From Neodontobutis hainanensis (Eukaryota > Chordata > Actinopteri > Gobiiformes > Odontobutidae), in assembly GCA_024349245.1 (NCBI GenBank), contig JALDNG010000022.1, positions 3,303,501-3,367,500 on the forward strand: 64,000 nt of DNA, in the 5' to 3' direction. The position numbers were made by a program, and so were the translations under genes. This document shows positions 23,933 through 34,800 of the stretch, piece after piece. The notes beneath the pieces are model-generated. The model did no database searches. It was not told the origin of the DNA and saw nothing but the letters and a program-made list of their open reading frames with translations. Within the stretch, counting starts at the first letter, position 1. Each line of letters starts with the position of its first letter.

Positions 23933-25142
23933 CTAATTCTCCAGCAGGCGTTGAAGAACTGACTGGACATGATGTACGTGTTCCTTGTGATTCTTGGAAA
24001 AGATGAGGATATCATCCAGGTAGACAAACACGAACCGGTCGAGCATGTCCCGTAAAACATCATTAACCAGGTTCTGGAAAACGGCGGGAGCATTAGTCAG
24101 TCCAAAAGGCATCACCAGATATTCATAATGGCCTGACGAGGTGTTAAATGCTGTCTTCCATTCGTCCCCCTCTCGGATGCGAACCAGTTGGTATGCGTTG
24201 CGAAGATCCAATTTGGAAAACACTGTTGCCCCCTCCAGGAGTTCAAAAGCGGAGGTCAACAGAGGAAGCGGATACCTGTTCTTTACGGTGATCTCGTTAA
24301 GTCCACGGTAATCAATGCAAGGTCGGAGAGTCTTGTCTTTCTTCCCCACAAAGAAAAACCCTGCCCCCGCTGGTGATGAAGACGGCCTGATTATTCCAGC
24401 TGCCAACGCATCTTTAATGTAAAGGTCCATGGCCTCTCTTTCAGGAGCGGATAAGGAATATAATCGGCCTCTAGGAGGTGAGGTGCCAGGAAGCAAGTCA
24501 ATAGCACAGTCATATGGCCGATGCGGAGGTAAGGCTGTGGCTTTGGCCTTATTAAAGACCTCCTTATAATCCTGGTACTCCTGGGAGCGTTGGCGGCAGA
24601 GAGGATACAGGTGTACCAGGTAGCGGGTTGGGTACTCCCGCTGACTGAAGACAAACAGAGTGACAAGAATGACTCCACCCCAGTATTGCCCCAGTGTCCC
24701 AATCAATGTGAGGATTATGGCGTCGCAACCAGGGATAACCCAATATCAATGGAATCTCTGAAGAATGAATTAGGAAAAATTCAAGGCTCTCCTGATGGTT
24801 CCCAGAGATCAGTAGGACCACGGGACTGGTCCGGTGGGTCACGGTGCCCAGGAGGTGTCCATCCAGAGCCCGTGCAGGAACTGGTTTGGGTAGGGGAACT
24901 CGTGACAACCCCAACTGAAGAGCCAAAGTCTCGTCCATAAAACTGCCGTCTGCCCCAGAGTCAATGAATGTAGTTAATGTTTGTGGCCCCCCAGGAAGCA
25001 GCAGCTGGACATGGACAAGTGGGCGATTGATGGAGGAGACTCCCTCTGTAAGACTCAACAGTACTCCTCCATCTACTGCTGAGCCTGTCCTTTTAACGGG
25101 CAGACCAATGCCACATGTCCCGAACCCCCACAATACATACAA
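23933..25142 (-). pseudogene. Copy B protease and reverse transcriptase region of pol
   Basis: The translation matches copy A across this interval, with the same DSGA protease motif, the same frame change between protease and RT, the same YLDD active site and the same TAG at 23933-23935. Sharing of two defects argues for DNA-level duplication or conversion, not two independent retrotransposition events. Confidence 0.88.
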
Positions 25143-26073
25143 AGGTGACTCCTTTGCCTCCGTAGCTTCTCCTCAGGAGTGAGATGAGAGCGGCCAATTT
25201 GCATGGGTTCACTGGAATCTGTGGTGGCACTGGAATCTGTTGTAGATACAGAGAACTGTGGCTGGGCATCTAGAGGAAGGCAACGAGGACTCCGGGTAGC
25301 CCGCTCCCTCCGACGAGCTCGAACTCGCTGATCAACTCGGATTGATATACGGATTAAATCATCCAGGTCTACTGGAAGCTCCCGAGTGGCGAGCTCATCT
25401 TTCATGTGCTCAGCCAACCCGAGAAGGAATGCCTGGTGTTGTGCAGGAGCGTTAAATCCACTCTGCCGAGCAAGCGTTCGAAACTCAATGGAATAATCCG
25501 CCACTGAACGGGGTCCCTGTTTTAGTTGAAAAAGGCCCCTAGCCGCGCGTATCCCGATCCTCGCGTCAAACACCTTACGGAGTTCAGTTGATAAGGACTG
25601 GAAACTAGAGCAGGCCGGGTATCTCTCTCCCACTCTGCTGTTCCCCAGAGGCGTGCGCGCCCGTCAGGTGATTAATGACAAAGGCCACCTTGGCTCTCTC
25701 TGTGGCGAATGTGTGGGGTTGCAGAGCAAACAGGATTGAGCAGTTTACCAAAAAGGATTACAACCACCTGCCTCTCCGAGTACCGTTCTGGAGTCCCGAC
25801 CCGAGGCTCCTGGACCGGGATCGGTTGAACCACCGGGGAAACAGGATCTGAAGGTGGAACGGAGACCAGACTCTCTGTGGTCTTTGGAATATTGGCTAGC
25901 TGAGAAGTCAGGAGATGGATCTGATTAGACATGGCCTGGAAGGCGTCTTCCTGTTGAGACACAATCCGCTGGAACCCGGCGGAAATAGTGTTCATTTGGG
26001 CTGCATGATTTTGAAGAGTTTGTTCAATAATGGTGAATCGATTAATTACTTTCTCTGCTTTGGCTGAGTCCAT
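25073..26073 (-). pseudogene. Copy B gag, one or two frame breaks
   Basis: The N-terminal frame starts at the ATG with first base 26073 and reads to about 25780. After a break, the C-terminal frame (25073-25633) reads the capsid region (KVFDARIGIRAARGLFQLKQ) and a CCHC zinc knuckle, CMYCGGSGHVALVC (C-X2-C-X4-H-X4-C). The stop is at 25073. Pol opens in the -1 frame across the knuckle. A GTTAAAA heptamer lies at plus 25091-25097. Confidence 0.85.
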
Positions 26074-26077
26074 CTTG

Positions 26078-26089
26078 GCCAGATCGTTC
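26078..26089 (-). other. Primer-binding site, copy B (self-priming type)
   Basis: GAACGATCTGGC on the minus strand directly follows the 5' LTR (LTR3). It is perfectly complementary to the LTR3 transcript start segment at 26563-26574, so the intact pairing is within one transcript. Confidence 0.78.
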
Positions 26090-26716
26090 TGTAATGTGGG
26101 ACTGAGGACTGAAATGCGCACAAGACAGTGAAGGTAAGTGATTCTTTATTTAAGTACAGATAGTGACAGGAAGCTGGATAGGAGATCTGAGACTGTAGTC
26201 CGTGCGGAGGAACTGCGCTGATGGCTGAGGTGAAGTCGTGAACTGGAACCAAGCCGGAAAGCTGGGCTGAGAGTTGGATCGAGCCGTAGAGCTGCACCGA
26301 AGCCTGAAGCCGAGCCGGTGATTGGAGACCAAGCCGAGACGCTGGGCTGAGCGTTGGAGTGAGCCGTAGAGCTGCGCCAAAGCCTGGAGCCGAGCCGGTG
26401 ACTGGAGACAAGCCGAGGAACTGGGCTGCAAGCTGGAGTCCAAACCTGAGGGCTGGAGCGAGGGCTGGAGCGAGGGCTGGAGCGAGGGCTGGAGCGAGGG
26501 CTGGAGCGAGGGCTGGAATAAGAGCTGTAACAAACGCTGGAAACATTCATACAAAGTCTGCTGAACGATCTGGCAGGGAAGAGGTGGAAAGGAGCGGTTT
26601 AAATACCTCACTGATGGTAATAGATTGCAGGTGCTTGGGACAGGTGGCAGTGATGAGATGAAGGAAGGAGAAGGAAAGTGGAGCGGATCCCTGAGGGAGA
26701 CGGAGTGGATCTGACA
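26090..26716 (-). repeat. LTR3 (5' LTR of copy B), 627 bp
   Basis: Same ends as the other LTRs. It is 36 bp longer, exactly three more 12-bp units (five ggctggagcgag units at about 26447-26514). The TATTTAAA box is on the minus strand near 26598-26605 and the self-primer segment at 26563-26574. It is followed by the cataa duplication. Confidence 0.92.
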
Positions 26717-26721
26717 CATAA
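26717..26721. repeat. 5-bp target-site duplication, right side of chromovirus array
   Basis: cataa, identical to 16233-16237. Confidence 0.9.
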
Positions 26722-27251
26722 GGGATACTACACCCTACACTTTTGTCTTTGGTTTCTGTGTTCTTTGTTTTCTTAAATATACATCTGGGGTATCCATCTT
26801 TTAGGGCTTTACAGATGTGTTGTTCTTCCCGTTTACCTTCTGAGGTAGTGGGCACCTCTTGTGCTCTGTGCTGAAGAGTCCTGATGACTGCCAGCTCGTG
26901 ATGTAGAGGGTGGTGAGAGTACAACAGTAACTATTGATCTGTGTGTGTTGGCTTCCTATAAACTTCTACTTGGAGAGTCCTGTCCTCACAAATAACCACT
27001 GCACAGTCTAAGAAGGTCAGGCGGTTATCTATGGCATCTTCACAGGTGAACTTGATGTTCTTGTCCACTGTGTTGATGTGCTCTGTGAAGGCTTCTACTT
27101 TTTGGGTTCTAATTTTGACCCACGTGTCATCAACATATCTGACCCTGTGACTGGAAACTGTACCTGGGAAAATGGCTGTCAAGTGTTTTAAGAGGCACGG
27201 TTCCCACACTTGAAAGAGCTCCTTACTTTTGAATTGAACAATGGATTTCAC
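26717..27251 (-). mobile_element. Penelope-like element, reverse transcriptase portion
   Basis: The minus strand encodes RYVDDTWVKI (catalytic YVDD) near 27135-27160, then NRLTFLDCAV and VEVYRKPTHTDQ. After a frame change comes SHHPLHHELAVIRTLQHRA, the signature C-terminal RT block of Penelope-like elements. The frame is broken by a stop or shift near 26930. The reading runs up to the array border at CSIPYV and resumes at 16237 with the linker to the GIY-YIG domain. The 5' part of the element is missing beyond about 27250. Confidence 0.87.
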
Positions 27252-30200
27252 TCAAGAATAAAACTAATACTAAAGGCCTATGGTCTGTGTACAAAGTATA
27301 ATTCATTTGCGTTTGTACAAGTTTACAAATGAAAATGCTGGTTTTCAGGGTATATCCTTGTACCAATTTTGTACAACAAATTTAGAAAGAGGATGGCGGC
27401 CAGTGTAAACTGAGACCACTTCCTTTCAGCATAAAAGTGTTGGGCTAAACAATTAACCCTGAGAAATAACTGAGAAAGAAGTAGATTACATATTTTGACA
27501 CGTTTGGTGTTTATCAATTGTCATTGTTAGACTATAGCCTAGACAGACTACCATTTTGCAAAATATAATTATAACAAATATATGATATGCTCATCTTGAT
27601 TTGATTGGCTCATATTAAACCTGCCATTTTTAGTGAAGGTAATTGAAAAAGGTGTATATCAGCAACTTACGGACTATCTATTGCTTAACAACTGCTTTGA
27701 TCCTTTTCAGTCAGGATTCAGGCCCATCACAGACTGAGACTGCGCTGATTCAAACCAGCTTCACCTGGCCTTCATACATTTATGACGAGTGGCCTGAGGA
27801 GCTGTGACCTTAAGTCTAAGTTCTTCAGCTTTGTTTTTAGACAATTTGTGGTTTATGGCTGATTCTGATTCTAGCTGTAATGAGGTCTACTGTCGGGATT
27901 TGTTTCTGATCTGGAGGTTAGCCATTATGAAGTGAGTCTATCTGATCTGAAGAGGTGGGTCTGGGCCTGGTGTAGAATGTTTTTTTGTGTCCCTTTTACA
28001 GAGGAACCCATAAATGATTTCTATATTCTGCAGTTACTTGGCAGTCTTCTCCTGGTCTCATAGCAGTTGAATGCTGTGAAGGTTCTCAGTCTCGGAGAAC
28101 CTTCACAGACATGTTTCTACCAACTAAAAACATACTTACTTAAGTATTTAATGGGGGTGATTTTGGCTTAACTCCACTACATTTTTACATTGGTTATTAT
28201 GTTATTTATTAAACACCCCCAATTCAAACTGTGACCATCAGTGGAGAAGGTATTGATATAGTGTTGGAGCAGTTGAAGATGGATTTTTGTGAGTTTGTAA
28301 ACTCTCAAATCTCTCCATAATAAGCAGATAGACTTTATAGAAAATTGTAAAGAAACTGCTGCAAGTGTTTTATTTATATATTCAGCAGTAATGACTAATG
28401 ACTACTTTGTTTTTGTCTGAATTCATTTGAAAATAAATTTCTCCTTGTGGGTTAATAAAGTTGAACTGAAGTTACACATTATATATTTGAACCAACTGTT
28501 GAATGTGTCAACATTAAAAAAAAAGAACCGCCTTTGTGTACCTTGGAAAAAATATTTGAATATCGAATTTTATAACTTCCTCCAAACTTGGGCTTGTAAA
28601 AGGGCCTCAAAATGTCAAATCTTGCTAACCATAAAACACACTTTCTTGGCACACTTTTGCCCTTCTGCCTTCTGTCATTCCTTCACTCATGTTTTTGACG
28701 ACCATTTTAGTCTGAATGAAGTTATGCCTTTAAGAGAAATGTTCTTAAGTCATCAGAATAAAGTAACTGTGTTGATAATGTGTACTATTAGACTGGCTCA
28801 CTAGACTATAGGATAGAAGTGAATATGTTGCCATCTAGTGTTCACAAATGGGAGCTGTCTGAATAACTTTTTTTTCATCAATAAAAAACACACAGTTTTG
28901 TCATTAAAAGAAGTAGCACCAAAACGCTTATAAAAAATACACCTTAAACTAAAACATGGCTGAAATATGCTCTTGTTATTCCAACACTTATAAAGCTAAC
29001 AAGTTAATTGGAAAACCTTGACCTCATGCCCTCCTCCTTACTACCTGACTTTTATTAGTTCATGTGTTATATAAAGCCACTACTGCCACACAGTCTGGCC
29101 TCTCCTGTTTCCCAGCGGTTAAACATGCTATATACTACCTTCATGTTCCCCAAAAGGTGTAGGGAGATATGGCCTGAAAACGCCTTGTCATTACATTGAC
29201 TGCATTCCTGCGCCTGGCTCCTGTTGGCCTCTGGACTATTTATACAGGCACAGGAGAGGCCCTTCACTGCCCAATGAGAAGGATACACCTCCTGGATTAT
29301 TACATGCCTTGATTACACAAATACACAACAAAAAATAGTTAATAGAATAAAAAACCTGCATGCATTATGGGCAGACAGCAGCGGATACACCAGAAGCTCC
29401 TAAACTGTGAAGCACATTACCACTGCTCAGGCTGCAGAGACATGGCTTAACCCTTTAAGCCCGAGCCTGTTTTTGGTGTGTCTGCTCGAAAAGGACATGT
29501 CCAAAGTAAATTGACTGTATCTCTGCAACTTCAAGGTGTATTTTAAAAATTCTGGTGTCAAAATGAAGTAGGCACTTTCCCAGAAGGGAAATTTGGAATA
29601 TGCAATGGTACAGTTTCAGAATAAATCAAGATGGAAAACAGCAAAATAACCCCCAAAACATCTCTGCCTATAAAAAAAAAAAAAAAAAAATATTTGGATT
29701 AATATTCCTTTAGATGAAGTCTGTTGAAGCTCAAACACTATTTGAAATTACAGCCACCAAATAAAATTGTTCTAATGTTCAACAAACCAAAACTATTAAG
29801 ATTTTAGTATGAAATGGTCAGGCAGAGTCTCCATTATAAAGAATAGGACAGCATTTGCATATTTTGGTACCACCTCATGTTTTATGTTTGCTGCTGTTTG
29901 GTTTGTGTTTGAAAATATTGTAAATGGCTTATTTGTTCTTGTAGCTGAGACTCAGAGGTGTGCTGCTCTGCCATCATTTTCTGAGCCTCTGAAACCCTAA
30001 AGGCCCCCAATTGGGTCCATAGGAAAACATGTAAAATACAATGAATTATTGGTTGTATTGTATTGTATATACAACCAGCATGAGTCTGATATATTGTTAG
30101 TAGGGCTTTTAAAAACTACAATGAACAGCAAGTCCACAGCAGTAACTGCGTCAACAAAACATAAGTAAAATCCAAGTAGACTGAGAAATGATCAATTAGT

Positions 30201-30890
30201 GCAAGTATGTCTCTCTAGTAAACACAGCAGTGTTGACTGAGCGGTGAGGTTGACATATCTGTAAATAAGAGAGCAGTGTATTTTTAGTTTCCTGAGGAAC
30301 TGGTTTAAAGCTGTTAAGGTCCTGCTTCATGTGACAGGTATTGACAAACAAACCTGGTTATGCAGTCCCCACCACAAACCAGGTGCTTTAGCTGTCAACA
30401 CACAGCTCTCTGTCACCTCAAGACCATCTCCTCAGCATTTACCTGGACCAGCCAAACTAACTCTGCTCAGCACCTATCACACTAGATATAGTATTCATCT
30501 ACATAAAAAATAATAACATTATTTAAATAAAAATAAAAAAAATTAACAAAAAAAAAAAAAGAAAAGAAAAGAAATTACACTAAAGCAATTCATGTTTTGG
30601 TGAAATTATGTTTCAGGAAATGATGTAAACGGTATAAAGAAAATATTTATGGATACTAGATAGCATATAAATAGACCTTTGACTTGTCAATGTACATTGT
30701 AAAATATAAGCATTTAAAAAAAAACTCAAAAGACACAGGAGCTATCCTATGTAATGAAAGAACCTATTCCCTGTTCTTACCTATGTAAGCCTAGGTTAAA
30801 CAGACCATCACTAATGAGATATTGCTTTGTGACACATTTCTTGTGCATTGTTAACACAATGAAGTGTCCTAACAAAAGTTCAGACTGTAC
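27252..30890. other. Non-coding DNA, probably palld intron
   Basis: No gene is recognised. It holds a short LINE reverse-transcriptase fragment (27636-27790), a poly-A-like run at about 29672-29690, and A-rich low-complexity at about 30508-30570. The block starting at about 29456 (ttaaccctttaagcccgagcc) has the look of an interspersed repeat, but I could not find matching termini. Confidence 0.5.
27636..27790 (+). mobile_element. LINE reverse-transcriptase fragment
   Basis: The plus strand reads VYQQLTDYLLLNNCFDPF followed by QSGFRP, then a TGA. This is the block before RT motif 1-2 in CR1/L2/Rex1-type LINEs. Only about 50 codons are recognisable. Confidence 0.7.
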
Positions 30891-31847
30891 CTGACGAGGG
30901 GCAGTGGGTTTCCTGTGACCCTGCACTCCAGTCGGATGGGACTGCCCTCAGCCACCTCTTGGCTCTTGAGTTTCTGAAGGAAGTGAGGAGGGGACAATGA
31001 TCCACATGTGGCTGGAGCCCCTAACTGTTGGTACTTTACAGAAGCAGCTACTGGTCCCGCAGCTCCAAGCTGAGGGCCCACAGTGGTCTGACTGTATGGG
31101 ACTTCCTCGTGGTAGGCAGGGGGCAAAGGGGGAGCACAGGCTGAGCCCTGGGGGACTGGTCGTTGACTTCTTGGAGACAAATACCCACTGTCAGGAGAAG
31201 AGGAGTCCTCCTCTACCTGCTGCTCTAAGTGAGCTGTACTTCTGAAGATGGACGACAGCTCCTCTATGAAAGTGGCTGCGCGGCTGCAGAACTCTGTGGC
31301 TGACCCTGTACGGTCATTCAGCTCCAGGCCTTCATGGAGCAGCTTGGGTTTATCCTGCTTGTACACCGGCTGTAGGGGCTTGTGACGGGCAACCTTTTCA
31401 CCTCTAGCTTCACTTGATGCCTGTACAACAGGCCTGGTGAGGGGGGCACTCTGGCTGGACTGTCCTTTGACTGAGGAACTGTCATCGGGACAGGGAGCTT
31501 TGGTCTGGTGCTGGAGGTTTAGGCTGGAGGTTAGGTGTTCAATAGTCTGCGTGGGCACTGGGAGAACCTGCTCCTGGGATGGAGGCTTAGGGGGGCCTGG
31601 GTCTTCAAACGTGTCACCAAAGGCCTCCAGAGCCAGATCTAAGCTACGGTTAATCTCCTCTGCAGATAAAAAAGAAGTGAGATCTGCAAAGTCTCCAGAA
31701 TCCAGCTCTGTAGTGGAGTCTAGGCAGAGCTCCCCATCGGAGGAGGCTTCAGAAAATACACCGCCATCGCCCTCCAGGTTTCTAGCTGCTGTGTCCTTCA
31801 GCAGCAGAGTGATGGGGAGTGGCTGGTTCCAACTCCCGTCCTGCATC
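30891..31847 (-). CDS. palld: Palladin, first large coding exon
   Basis: Palladin is an actin-associated scaffold of stress fibres and focal adhesions. This 957-nt exon encodes the N-terminal segment and the beginning of the first Ig domain. Matches to the family are FLSAEEINRSLDLALEAF, the RAATFIEELSSIF helix, SSSPDSGYLSPRSQ, a proline-rich APPLPPAYHEE stretch, and FLQKLKSQEVAEGSPIRLEC at the Ig start. The acceptor (tttcag) is directly before G-ATG, with the ATG first base at 31846. The donor is AG|gtacag at 30891/30890 and leaves phase 2. Either translation starts at this ATG, one base into the exon, or the exon continues from an upstream coding exon. Myopalladin is less likely because INRSLDLA and SSPDSGYLSP follow palladin. 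The next exon was not found to the left, which implies a very long intron. Confidence 0.87.
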
Positions 31848-34800
31848 CTGAAATACACAGCAACCACATTTAGATGGTACAGTTTAGACTGAATATAAAA
31901 CAGCCATTAATAGAACTGCAAATGACAAACACAAGAGAAGTCATTCTCAGAAAATAGAGTACAGTACATGGCTATAGCAGGCAGGGTGACTCAGGCCAGT
32001 GCTGTCCCACCACAGTTGGTGGGTATTAGCAAAGGCTTTCGCTTTGGTCATAGTGAAGATGAATAGCATTTTGTACTGACTCTGGCTCTGTCAAAATATA
32101 TTTTTGTCATTTTAGGCATCATGTGTTATAATAAAGTGGCAACTAAGACAAAAATTAGTTTTCCTAGTTTCAGTAGTTAATAATAATGATCTGCTCGAGT
32201 CATGCTTGTTTCAGTGAACTGGTTACTGCCCAGAGTGAATAAATGTGAGAGTCAGTGGTTGCCTGTCACTTAATGTCCCTAAGTGTTGTGCCCAGCAATT
32301 AACTGTTAATTTCCCAGAGCCTCAAGCCCCCTGCGACCCATAACTCTAGAAAATAAATAAGATGTAGAAAAAACTGTGTTGTCTATTAAATATTTATTTG
32401 TAAATAATACTATTTTTTATATATGTATATGTGTAAGGAAAACACTCTTTTGGCTGCTAAAAAAAACACCATTTTGGCTGCTAACTTCAGGAGCCACAAC
32501 AGCGAATCATCTAGTGGTCCAAATATTAGGTTTTATGCTGGACGCCCTTCCTGACACAACCCAGTGGATTGTGAACCCTTGCGGCTAGATTCAAGGAAAA
32601 CCCCACATAATATTTCTTGCATAGATTCAATTAAATATTAAATCAAATATTAGATTTATATTTTATGTCACATAAACTGCTGATTGATACACTGTAACAA
32701 TAGGGTATGTGCATGTTTAATGAATGCATTTGTGATCATCTTTTGTATAAACAAGTCATGACAAGACTTAAATGTCAAGTGCATCTCCAAGTGCATTGTT
32801 GCTATTGAGGTCCCTGCTTATAATTATTCTATTTTAAAATATGCTAAACCTATTTATAATGAAAAGTCATTAGTCATAGTCACACTATCAAATGTTTCTA
32901 TGCTATATGCCGTTGTATGATGTGAACCTGACTGTTGATGTGTGTAACACAAAGCAACACTCAGTGCCTCATGGCGTCCTGAAGACCAGCTGTTGTTATT
33001 TTTAATCCCTTGGGCTATGTTTCACGGCAGCAGCATAACCCAAACCCCAAAAGTGGTCCTTGAAGCAAGCACAGGTAAATCCGTCAAAAAACGGGTTACG
33101 CCATTAAAGAAGTAAACCAACAGTATCTTCTTCAAATCCTATATTATGTCAAGCCAAAAATAACACTGTAGCACTGATTAAATATGGATGTGGAAATTTG
33201 TATTAAAGGACTCGTGCTTTGTTGGCCTTGTTTGTCTCATCAACAAAAATTGTATTTTCTTTAGATTTTGTATATAATTTCTTCAAACATATAATAACCT
33301 GGTTTTATTTTGTACAACAATGCTACAGTGTTGGCAATTTAAAATCAAATATACTTTTTATACTAAAATAACAACACTACTTGAGCAGCAGCATGAGTGT
33401 GCAAGACCATTGTATGTAGCAACTATAGAGCACATTTAAAACAGAAAACAATCACATAACACTGAGAGCAACATACTAACCTTAAGGTCAGTTATTCAAA
33501 TGGTTTCTTCTTGTGCGCTTTGTCCCAGCTTTGTTGTGTTTAAAGTTAAAAAGAAGACAAAACGATACGTCTCTTTCCAGAAGAGGAGCCTTATTGGTCA
33601 GGCAGTCGGCAGGAACTCTCTCAGGCTTAGGGTCCAATTGCGTATTGCCTCTGCAGTGGCCTGCTGTCCCATCTGTCTCGGTGTCTAACTTCTCACTGTG
33701 TGGGGCTATATTTGGCCCCTGGCTCAGGTTTCACAGCTAGAATACTGGCAAGAAGACTGGGCATTAAGGTAGCCCTGCAGAACAGAAGCTATTGCAGACA
33801 TTTTTTAAAAATACTGGTGTATCTGAGCAAACATAATTAAAAACCCCTAAAGTGGTTAAAAAAAGAAGGTGGGTATCAAATTTGAACCCACATAATTTTA
33901 GTGTATACCTACTATTGCTTTATTAATCACTTTTATGGAGACAGATTTGTTTAATTAAAATACATTACAAAGAGTTCCTGAGTTTGTTTAATAAAGATGT
34001 GTAACATGATTGTTAATTTACAGAAGCTTGTCACAGTAGCCATAGGGTCCAGCTGAGTTGACCCAGTGGCCCTAGATCACCCACTTCTCTGTTCTAGTAA
34101 TAGGGAGGCTTAGATTTGTTTATGTAAAATCAATACTTATTACAAACGTCATGTGGGCACACAGTACAACATCTTTTGCCTTAAGTTAACAAAGGATGTT
34201 CACTGTTTTTATCTGGATTAGGGACAGCTTAGATTAATGCCAAAACACTGGCTTAGAGGGAAAGAGACCCATCACTTGCCTCCGGGTCTATTTCTAGGCG
34301 ACTATCACATTTTGTACTCTCTGAGCTATTCTGGTTCTTTCGTCAATCTACTGATTACAGTTAAGTACCAGTGATAATGCTGGAAGGAATTCCACTGTAA
34401 TCACTGTTCTCACAGGCATCTGTTCACACGTGAGGATGCCTATTAACATAATGTACCCCGAACTTTAGGATTGGCAGTCAATCTTTATCCCTTAAATAAT
34501 AAAAGTTTAAAAGAAAACTTAATGGTTGGTTTTACATAAAACCATGAAGAACAACCATATCACCAGATCCTGATATGTTGTCAAAGATGTAAAAATAATA
34601 TTCAAAAACTTACTTGGGATTTGTTTGTATAACTTGTATAACTTTTAAAACCGTTTAATGGTTGTTGTATCTAAATTGAAATGTCCTATTCTTTGTTGTT
34701 TATTATTCTGAGCAATCTGCCAATACTTAACATTATTACTCCACTCCAATGATTGTAAATGATGCTCCACTCTTTCTCGACCATTTACAATTGCTTTTGG
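31848..34800. other. Upstream of palld exon; non-coding, one repeat fragment
   Basis: Probably the palld 5' intron and/or promoter, adjoining the divergent anapc4 promoter. A fragment at about 32440-32590 contains the wording ctggacgcccttcctgac, which recurs in fish interspersed repeats. A more GC-rich block at about 33500-33760 stands out from its AT-rich surroundings and contains CArG-like motifs. No coding exon was identified. Confidence 0.5.
33500..33760 (-). promoter_or_regulatory. Candidate palld upstream regulatory block with CArG-like motifs
   Basis: CTATATTTGG (33706-33715; one mismatch to CC[A/T]6GG) and CCTTATTGG (33589-33597; CArG-like but with five A/T, and also an inverted CCAAT) lie within a GC-richer segment about 1.7 kb upstream of the palld exon. 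Palladin is a known type of SRF-regulated cytoskeletal gene. The role here is inference. Confidence 0.25.

Larger units (their letters stand above)
16238..26716 (-). mobile_element. Tandem Ty3/Gypsy chromovirus array, LTR-int-LTR-int-LTR
   Basis: Two near-identical internal regions of 4335 bp each (16829-21163, copy A; 21755-26089, copy B) alternate with three LTRs. All are on the minus strand, so transcription would run from LTR3 leftwards. The order gag, protease, RT, RNase H, integrase, chromodomain and the chromodomain itself place it in the chromoviruses. The self-complementary primer site suggests the Tf1/sushi branch. One cataa duplication brackets the whole unit. The simplest origin is one insertion followed by unequal LTR-LTR recombination. 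It interrupts a Penelope-like element. Stops and frameshifts make neither copy autonomous as read, although some single-base indels could be sequencing errors. Confidence 0.93.

Noticed and set aside
29456..30010. Possible DNA transposon starting ttaaccctttaagcccgagcc
   Set aside because: The opening looks repeat-like, but I could not find matching inverted termini or target duplications.
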